A stretch of 12,690 bases of DNA from Bacteroidales bacterium (GTDB lineage Bacteria > Bacteroidota > Bacteroidia > Bacteroidales > Bacteroidaceae): contig SFPC01000054.1 of the NCBI GenBank assembly GCA_004552195.1, positions 1-12,690 of the forward strand. The letters are read 5' to 3'. The notes beneath the pieces are model-generated. The model was not told where the DNA came from and searched no databases. It was given only the letters and a program-made list of their open reading frames with translations. Positions 1-9,300 of this stretch are shown piece by piece. Position numbers and translations under genes: made by a program. The number at the start of each line of letters is the position of its first letter. Position 1 is the first letter of the stretch.

Positions 1-69
1 GCCATGTCATTCAGAGTTTTATTTGTTTTTTATTTGCAACACTAAGATAAGTGAAATTTCTGACATGGC
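1..69. repeat. 9-bp inverted repeat at the left edge
   Basis: GCCATGTCA at 1-9 is the exact reverse complement of TGACATGGC at 61-69, with 51 bases of AT-rich sequence between the arms. Because the left arm begins at base 1, the repeat may extend beyond the window. The spacer has no convincing reading frame: the longest starts give peptides of only 13-15 residues on either strand. It could be the 3' region of an upstream gene, the edge of a mobile element, or chance. The function is unknown. Confidence 0.4.
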
Positions 70-73
70 AAAA

Positions 74-100
74 TCCTGAGCAACTTTTTGTTGCTCAGGA
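74..100. terminator. 11-bp perfect hairpin, possible terminator
   Basis: TCCTGAGCAAC (74-84) pairs perfectly with GTTGCTCAGGA (90-100) around a five-T loop. The + strand side is followed by AACTTATAAAT, with no proper T-tract. On the opposite strand the stem is followed by TTTT. It may be the terminator of a gene left of the window (either direction), or a leader structure in front of the small gene at 157. The structure is certain; the role is inferred. Confidence 0.5.
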
Positions 101-156
101 ACTTATAAATAAAGTTAAATCAAAGTGTTGCGGAATTAAGGAATAATAGAAACGAT

Positions 157-288
157 ATGAAGAAAACTTATGTAAAACCGGAATGTAAAGTCTATCATTT
201 AATCATTAGACCACAAGTGATTTGTTCATCAGGAAGTATTCAAGAAGATGCTAATTCTACACGTGAATGGAATGGTGAATTAAGTTGA
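157..288 (+). CDS. small 43-residue hypothetical protein (MKKTYVKPE type)
   Basis: ATG at 157 opens a 43-codon frame ending in TGA at 286-288. The protein starts MKKTYVKPEC, has a short hydrophobic patch around residues 13-23 (YHLIIRPQVIC), then a polar SSGS segment and a tail rich in D, E, N and S. From memory, very short Bacteroidales proteins that begin MKKxYxKPE and carry an I/L-x-x-S-x-G stretch are common and usually annotated as hypothetical; I know no function or name. It has no clear Sec signal peptide. The two cysteines are at residues 10 and 23. The start has no Shine-Dalgarno site but lies in A-rich sequence, as is usual in this phylum. The stop is 25 bases before the giant gene with no terminator between, so co-transcription is likely. 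Being short, it could still be a non-coding leader, but the N-terminal pattern argues for a real gene. Confidence 0.65.
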   Translation: MKKTYVKPECKVYHLIIRPQVICSSGSIQEDANSTREWNGELS

Positions 289-313
289 TTGTATTTATTT
301 TAAGTTAACAGTT

Positions 314-3300
314 ATGGAAACAACGAAACGATTTGTGTGGACCTTGCTGCTGTGCATGATCACGTGCATGGGGTCCACCCTTATGGCACAGGACTTGCCT
401 AAGGGATATGACGGCTATTATGAGATAAGCACGAAAGAACAGCTTAAAACTCTTCGTGATTATGTCAACAGTAATTTAGAAAGATCGAACATGAACGTTC
501 GTCTGATGGCAGATATTGATTTGGAGAATGAATCCTGGAGTCCTATTGGAGGTATGTATAATTCCCAAGTTAACAATCCTCTACTCATAAAAGGAATTAT
601 GGGAACGTTTGACGGCAATGGAAAAACCATCAGTAATCTATGTCTCGATTGTAATTCCGCCTCTGTTAACTGCTATTATGCTTACGGTTTTTTGGGATAC
701 TTTTCTGGTACGATAAAGAATCTGAGCTTGGATGGAGTATCATTGAAGAATAGTCTATATCGGGAATATGTATCTGCATTATGCGGAGAGATGCGTTGGG
801 GAACGATCAGCAACTGTCATGTGCGTAATGCCAGTATTACAGGAACAAATGGAGGTCGCCGTTACGGAGGAATTGTTGGCTTCGGTGGTTCAGGATCTGA
901 CATTACCATCGATAATTGCAGTTTCCAAGGAACTGTGGACGCATCTTCTTTCTGCGGTGGTATCGTAGGATATCTCGGCAGTACAAAGAATAAAAGAGTC
1001 GCCAACTGTAGAGTCTTGGACGGTACTTCGATAACAGCACAAACGCGTGCTGCAGGTGGTATCGCAGGATTTACATGGCATCAACAAGTTGAAACGTTCA
1101 CCAATTGTGCTGTAAGTGCAGGCTGTGCGATAACGGCTCCTTTCGGATGTGGAGAAATTTATGGAATGGAGAACTATTGGAGTGAACCTGAACTTTGCGA
1201 TGATGGATGGTATGAAATATACTCAGGAGAACAACTAAATACTTTCAGTAATTATGTAAACAATGGAACTTTCAGTTCCGGTGCCAATGCCCGCCTGATG
1301 CGCGACATCGACATGCAGAACTACCCGGATTTTGTCCCTATCGCATCTTACTCATCATGCGACAAGAAATATTCCGGCACCTTCGACGGTAACGGCAAGA
1401 CCATCTCCAACCTCAAGATAAGCTGCAAAGATGACTATTGTGGTCTCTTTGGCTTTGTCGATAGGGGAACAGTGAAAGACCTCGTGCTTCAATCACCATA
1501 TATCGACCACATGCAGGACTACAATGATTACATTGGAACTGTGTGCGGTTATCTTGCGTCATGGGGAAAAATCGTCAACTGCCAGGTGACGGACGGCTAT
1601 ATCGGACACCCCGACAACGACAGCGACCCAAGCTACAAATCGGGTGACTACCATGGCGGCATCTGCGGCAAGTCAGACACCAGCTCCGAGATTTCAGGAT
1701 GCTGGTTCCAGGGAAAGGTATTCGGAAACAACTACATCGGCGGTATCGTCGGCGGCATGCACTCGGGAGCACAGACCAAGGAGTGCTGGGTGATGTCAGG
1801 CTCGCTCATCTATGCCGACGACTACTCCGGCGGCATCTGCGGCGCCATCTGGGACAAAACCAGTGCCGTGACAGGCTGTTTCAACAATGGAGCAACAGTA
1901 AAGACCGACAGCGGCAATGCCGGTGAGATTATTGGCGACAACACCATACAGACAACACTTGACTCTTTTGTAGAGGACGACGTGGTTTATAAAGGCACGG
2001 GCAACCCGAAGAAAAACTACTACGGCACCTGGAGTTCGACCACCGACGTAGTAGGAACCAAGTCGGTCACCACTCGCAGCCATTTCACCATCTACTGCGA
2101 CATAGGCCAGACCTACAACTACTTCACCAGGGCTGTGCAGCCCAAGGCATTCTCAAACCTCGGCAACCTGAAGTCACTCGACTTCACCGACTGTATGACA
2201 AGTGCAGAACATGCCTTCGACTGGATTAACCTCCAGATAAAGGACGAGGCATTCTACAACTGCCCTAACTTCACCGAACTGCGCATGTGCTACAACGTGT
2301 ATGCCGGCACCGACCATGTCGTCATGCTCGGTCCGGACGATGTTTATCCCGTAGGCACAAACGCATTCGTCAACTGTCCGAACCTCAAGATTCTTGTGGA
2401 TACCGACAAGTACAACGACTTCATCAACGACTCCCGCTGGAGCGCGTACAAGGACCGCATCGTGGCAACCACCAAGATGCGCACCCCCGACTTTACCGAG
2501 GAAGGCATACAGTACTCACGCGACCCGAAGCCGGGCGACCCCGAAGCCGGATGGATTGAGGAGAAGGCTTCCGACGGAGTGAAGATGCATCTCGTCCACG
2601 TTAATGGCGGCACTTCGGACATTGCCTCAAAGGGCGGCATAGCTAACATCTACAACGACGCCGGCACCACATACGCCTACCGAACCACAAAGGTTTGGGC
2701 GGAAGCGTTCCGCGGCAACACGGACGTACGCATCGTGCGCTTCTCCGACTACCGCTACACCAACATGCACGCGCCGTTTAACATGGTAATAGGAAGCCGT
2801 GCCTTCGCCGACTGCCCCAACCTGCGCTATGTCGATCTTGTGTATAAGGACCAGAACCAGGACCAGTACAGCGCGCTCACCCCCGACATGGTAAGCCCCG
2901 AGGACGAAACCATCCTTGACGGCAGCCCGTTGGCAAGCATCCGCGTGATGGACAGCCAGTTGGACGCCTTTAAGAACGACCCGAAGTGGAAGCCATACGC
3001 CGACCGCATCGTGGCATGGACTACCGTGGGACGCACCTATCCCAATGAGGACGGAGTGAACTACAGCGGCTATGTGTATGACAACACCTCAAACAAGCTC
3101 AACGTCATCGACCTGTGCAGCAGCACCAGCAACCACAACACCAGCCTCATACAACAGCTGAAGGCCAAGAAAAGCCAGTTTGCCGATGACTCTGTCATCG
3201 ACTGGAACGGCTTCGCCGTGGGCACCGACAAGAGTGTCTATTACATCCATGCCGACGGCTCGTCGGAGAGCGTGCTGCGCGGGAAAAACGGCTTTGCCTA

Positions 3301-6300
3301 CGTATGCCAGGACATCGGCGCGGTGTATAACTACCGCACCGTGTGCATCGATGCAATAGCCTTCCGCGGCAACAAGGAACTGCGCCGGCTGGCTTTCCGC
3401 GACAACAACCATACCGTAGCCTCAACCGACACCAACTATGAACTGAAGCTGCTCATCGAGGCGGAGGCTTTCAAGGGATGCGACAACCTCGAAATGCTCG
3501 ACATGGCATACTACCGCAGCACGGGCAGCGACCGCCTCGTATATCTCAGGCCCGACCAGGTGATTCCCGGCAAGGACCTCTTCGACGAGGGCAGCCGGGT
3601 GATAATCCGCGTGGGCGAGGGCATGAGGACACAGTATATGGCCGACGCCAACTGGAGCCAGTATGCCGACCGCATAGTGGAATATTCCGAGAGTGCCGAC
3701 TACTATAATGTGGATGACGTGCGCTATGACGTGAAGGTGGACGACAACGGCAACCGCGTCACCATAAGCGGCGACGACGGGCACACACTGAACCTCACCT
3801 CCGTGGGCGGCACGACAAGCAACAGCCGCAAGGACTTCGTGGTATATACCGACATCGGCGTGGCAAAGGACTATTTCACACAGGAAATCACCACCGGCGC
3901 CTTCAGCAGCCATCCTTCGCTCGAAAGGCTGTGGTTTGCCGACAACAGCGAGGGCGGCACCCAGCAGGCGTACAAGTGGATTGACCTGAAGATAAGGGAC
4001 TACGCCTTCCGCGACTGCAAGAACTTCAAGGCCCTCTACATGAAATACGTGATGTATGCCAGCAACGACCATACGGTGATGCTCAGTCCTACGGATGTCT
4101 ATCCTGAGGGCGAACACGCCTTCGACGGTTGCGACAGCCTCATGATTTACGTGGATGCCGAACACTATGAGGCATTCCTGAAAGACCCGCACTGGGCACC
4201 CTACGCCAACCGTATCGTCAGCACAACCCTCATGCGCGAGGGTGAATTCGACGAGGGCGGCGCACATTACGTGCGCAAGTTCATAAAGGACGGAGCCGGA
4301 AGCTACGACTCAGAGAAAGGCACGGACGACAAGGACGTGTATCTCGTCTATGTCAGCGGCCCGACATCCGACGTAGGCAGCAAGCACAACGGTGTGGTGA
4401 CACTCTATAACGACCCCGGCACGGCGTATGCCTACCGCACGGTGGGCGTGAAGGCGGATGCCTTCCGCGGCTGTGAGGAACTGCAGTACGTGCAGTTCAG
4501 GGACGCCTCAACGGCAAAGAGCTATTCGGCTCCTAACATGACCATTGGCAGCCATGCCTTCGCGGAATGCGCCAACCTGAGGTACATCGACCTCGTATGC
4601 GGCAACAGCGACAAGAACGCATGGCAGGCACTGCAGCCCACCGACGTGGTGCCCGAGGACGAGACCATGCTCGACAACAGTCCCAATACTTTCATCCGCG
4701 TATGGCCCGACCTCGTGGAAGCCTTCCGCAACGACCCCAATTGGGAGGCTTACCGCAGCCGCATCGTGGCATGGGAGCCGGGAGGAAAGGTGTATTCCGA
4801 CGAGGACGGCATCACCTATACCTCTTATATATATAGCGACGGCACCAACTCGCTCGACAACCCGGAACTGTACAATCAGACCGACGGGCACAACGCACGT
4901 CTGCGCAAATACCTTACCAAGCATAAGGAGGACTACGCCTCATTGGACGATGACCTGCTCGACCTCTTCATGGCTCCCGAGAATGCGAAGTGCTACTACA
5001 CGCATGTCAGCAGCGTCAACCTACAGTCGCTTGTGGATGGCAAGCGCAACCTCACCATCTACAACGACATAGGCCAGAACTACAACTACCGCACGGTGTG
5101 CATCGACTCTGTGGCGTTCCAACACAACGAGCTGGTGCAGAGCATCGACTTCGGCGACGCCAACCACACGTTCTCCACCACGGAGCTTCCGCTGCAGCTG
5201 CTCATACAGCGCGGTGCGTTCCGCGGCTGCAAGAGCCTGCTGCGCATCAACATGATATACCACAAGTGGACGGGTTCAAACGACATCACCTATCTCAAGC
5301 CCACGCAGGTGATTCCGCCGAAGGAGATGTTCGACGAAGACCAGTTCGTGTATATCTGCGTTGCGCCCAACCTTGTGAACGAATACAAGACCGACCCCAA
5401 CTGGGCACCATACGCCGACATGATAACGCCTTACACCGAGACCTACGATAACACCGTCGATTTCGGCGTCACCTACAGTTACTTCCCCGTGCTGATGGAC
5501 GGTCCGGACTCTGATGCCATCTACAGCAACAAGCGCAACGCCGACTTCTGCAAGGACTACGTGTCGTTGCTCACGGGCTACGGCGTGTTCGACTGGAGCG
5601 ACATACTCGGCCCCGATAATGCCGATGACAAGACAACCGAGATAAGCTACTGCCAGATTACGCATGTGGATGAAAACTATCTCAACGAGAACAACGGTCG
5701 CCTCATACTCGTGCATGACATCGGCGCGTCGAATGTATTCAAGACCATCTCTGTGGCAAAGGGAACATTCGAGAACAACACCGCCATACAATCGGTAGGC
5801 TTCCAGGACCTCTTCCACTCAAAGGTACGCTACACTGACTACAGCAGTCTCGGCATGCTCCTGCCCGATAATGCGTTCCGCGGATGCACTAACCTGAAGT
5901 ACATCGACATGGTGATTCTCGACACCACGAAAGATAAGATATACCGTTCCATCAGTCCCAAGGAAGTCATCATTGGAGAGAATGCCTTCGAGGGATGCCC
6001 CGACGACTACGAGATACGCGTCACGAGCGAGATGTACCCTCTGTTCGTCAGCGACCCCAACTGGAGCCGCTACCGCGACCATATCGTCATCTATGAATAC
6101 ACGCCCGACTCCAGCGGCAAGAGCTACGACGTGGAGGGACTGCTGTATGAGCCGGCAGCCAACCTGCTCAACAACCTGCCCACACAGCAGAGAGCCTATA
6201 TGGCATGGTCGTTGGTGAACATACCTTTGCAGATTGCCAAGGCGGTAGCGATGGTTGTGGCTGGTGCAGCCACGGGTGGAGCATTTGCCGCAGTTACGGA

Positions 6301-9300
6301 GGGAGGCTTGTTAGCAGCAGCTTTAGCGGCAGCCTCCAATATGACTGCTTCGTACTTCCTTACCAGTCTGGCGGCCACCGGACTCGGCTATGCCGCCAAC
6401 ATCTACCTTACGGAGATGGGTGCAGGATACCTCGGAAGCATCATCGGTACAGTCTTGTCGGCAGGGTTCGGTGGACTGAATGACGGTATTATGACCGGAC
6501 TCGGTTCCGTAAGCAAGAACGTGGTCGAAAAGGGCTTCACGGCAGGCGTAAAAGGTGGTATAACCTCTATGGTCTCAGGAACGTTGTTAGGCACATCCAT
6601 AACGGCTGGGCTCTATGTCAAGCATGGATTGACAACAGTTAATGAGAATGTGGATATGAACACCACTGAAAAGGATGACAATGCTGACCTGATAGGCTCT
6701 ATGGCAGGTCCGTCTGCCTTATCCACGTTAGCATCACTTTGGAGCGGCACCTACGAGGAGCGCAGAACACTGCCCATATACCACATGTATATCAAGGAGG
6801 TGAATAACGATGAACTAAAAAAGCAGAACGGAACCATGCACATCTACAACGACATAGGCTCATACAACCACTACCGCACCGTAGGTATGTCCGACAAGGC
6901 GGCAAGGGGCAACGAGAATATACGACGCATCCAGTTCACCGACTGCTATGGCAATGCTGTCAACAACCAGACAGTGTTCCAGATGGCTGTGCCCGACAGC
7001 GCCTTCATGGGCTGCACCAACCTCGAGCGTCTCGACATGTTCATGGAGTGTACTGAAGGAACCAACGCCAGACGCGCCCTTGGTCCGGAGAACTTCATAC
7101 TCCACGGCTTCGACGTGTTCAAGGACTGCCCCAACCTCAAGGTGTATGTCTCTCCCGACAGGTATGAGGATTTCGTGAACGACACCATCTGGAGCCAACT
7201 CGACCTCGTAATCGACTATTCCTACGCTGAGCCTATCCACGAAACCATCTGGGGAGCCAACTATTCCTATGACTACAAGATGGGCTCACTCTGGGACTAT
7301 GGAAAAGTGAACGACTACACGACATATAACGTACACATCACAAGCCAGGACGACCATACACTGAGCAGTAACGACAGTACGCTTATCATCGTGCAGGACT
7401 ACGGTGCGACGTATAACTACAACACCACCCACGTGGCGAAGAACGCTTTCAGGAAAAGCAACATTCTGAAGAGCATTAAGTTCAAGGATACATACAGGGG
7501 GGTTGCAAATGCCCATCTCTCACCGCAATACACGTTGCGTGACAGCGCGTTTGCCGACTGTCCTAACCTGAAGGACCTGTACATGTGCTACATTGCCGAC
7601 GAGAAATACAGCTATGCCTTCCGGCCTTCGCAGGTTGTCCTCGGCAAGGGTGTATTCGCCAATTCACCCAACCTCACCATCAAGGTGCTCGCCGACTTTT
7701 ATACCGACTATATCACCGACGGAAGGTGGAGTGAATATACAGAGCAGATCAAGCCTGTGCTCACACGCCTGGCAGACCCGGAGGTGGCAAAGGTACTTGC
7801 CACCGACCTGTTAGTGGTGGATGGTGACCACAGTGAATCGGACGACCCTACGGCCATCTTCGAGGCAAAGGCTGTGTCTGACGGGAATGGCAGTTTCGTC
7901 AGCCCCGCCTTATCTGGCTTCCGCAACAACGAGGAAATCTACATGTTCGACGAGTTCAAGTGGTGGGCTTTTGCCGGATTGACCAAGCTGCAGGACGAAA
8001 CGTTCTACGGAGCGAAGAATCTTTCGCTTGTCACGCTGCCTTACACCCTTACCGACATCGGCAACCGTGCATTCGGGAATTGCGGAAGCCTCGAATCACT
8101 TACCATACCCGATGCCGTGGAACATATCGGAGACTACGCCTTCAGCAATTCCGGCATAAGGTCATTCCGCGTGCAGTCTGCCACGCCGGCTTCACTGGGT
8201 GCCAATCCGTTCGAGGGATGCCCCTCAAACTTCGTCATCTATGTGCCTGACAGCTGCGTGGAGGCATATTGCCGGAATGAATACTGGAAGCCGTACAGCA
8301 GCCACATCAAGTCTGCCGTGCAAAGACGTGGTTACACCATTGTGGATACTGGTACTGAGAAGGGCAAGCTGGCAGAGAAGCTGGGAATGACGCTCAAGCC
8401 AACATCGTGGAGTAAAGTAGAAGTTACAGATAATGCTCATTCATGCACTCGTTATGATTATATAACTAATGGCTGCCTGAAAGGCAACATAGGCTCCATT
8501 GACAGTCTGAAAGTGAAAGGCACCCTCGACGAATATGACATGGGCACTCTTGCCATCTTGGGCAACGCGGGCATGGTGTATCTCGACCTGTCAGAGGCAA
8601 ATTTCAAAAGCACCCGAACAATCAAGACGTATTGGTCTGGTAAAAAACTCATTTCTGTAAATGAGAAGAGCCTTGGGTATGCGACCTTTGCCAACTGGAA
8701 GACATTGGAGACGCTTATACTGCCCGCAATAGAAGGCATGAACTACGAATCCTATAATTTCTTGGGAAGCTATTATTTGCAGACACTCATATTCCCAAGC
8801 CTTCCGGGAAAGGCCAAAGAGCTTTTCGAGAAACAGGAAGGGGACAGTTATTTGCAGAATCGTGAGCATAGGGATCTCAAGATAGTGGTAATGTCTGACG
8901 AGTTTATGGATTTCAAGGATGCCATGAATTACAACAACGACCGCTATGACCTGTATTGCACCAACTCGGCACATGCCAAGTATGCCAATGCCGAGACCAA
9001 CTGGTTCAGGAATATCTACGCGCCATTCTACGACGACAAGGTGTTCAGAATACTTGCCATGAAGGGTATATACAACACTTCCACACTTGCCACCAGGTCT
9101 TCCACCAAAGACTGGTTCACGGGTTCGGACATACGCCACTTCGATGAGTTCTATGCAGCGCTGAGCGACTCAATACTCACCGAATACTGCTTTGCCGACT
9201 GCCGTCAGCTGGAAAGCATCTCACTGCCCGCCACTACGGCATACATCGACCGTACAGCCTTCCAGGGATGCGAGAAACTCTCTGAAATCAACTGCTTCAG

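Larger units (their letters stand above)
2081..7759 (+). repeat. nine long LRR-like modules opened by a DxGxxYxYRT motif
   Basis: Modules begin at 2081, 2636, 3290, 3833, 4391, 5048, 5699, 6833 and 7379. Each opens with a strand such as IYNDIG followed by YNYRT or a variant. Next come an AF-containing LRR helix, a DF/QFxD strand, a second AFxxCxNLxxLDM repeat, a PxxVxPE segment, and a closing IxVxxxxxxxFxxDPxWxxYxxRIV. The closing part resembles the known BspA/LRR_5 ending (VYVPxGSxxAYKxAxGWxxFxNI). I do not recognise the DIG opening from a named family. Modules 8 and 9 have diverged at the ending (IWSQLDLVI, RWSEYTEQI). Tyr, Asp and Asn are frequent. Confidence 0.85.

Noticed and set aside
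4..45. Short frame MSFRVLFVFYLQH at the left edge
   Set aside because: Thirteen codons in AT-rich sequence with no supporting pattern; indistinguishable from chance.
1..69. Invertible promoter of the Bacteroides phase-variation type
   Set aside because: Arms of 9 bp and a 51-base spacer are shorter than typical invertible segments, and no TAnnTTTG box is present in either orientation of the spacer.
326..388. Lipoprotein signal at the start of the giant protein (LLLCMITC)
   Set aside because: The residue before each cysteine (L or T) does not fit a lipobox, whereas LMA|QD is a good signal peptidase I site.
3422..4267. 281-codon open frame on the minus strand
   Set aside because: It lies entirely within the well-supported repeat region of the giant gene; its His/Val/Ala-rich translation is what the antisense of Asp/Tyr/Asn-rich codons gives, and it has no recognisable domain or upstream signals.
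4990..5451. 153-codon open frame in another plus frame
   Set aside because: Its Gln/His/Arg/Pro-rich product is an out-of-frame reading of the strong repeat sequence of modules 5-6.
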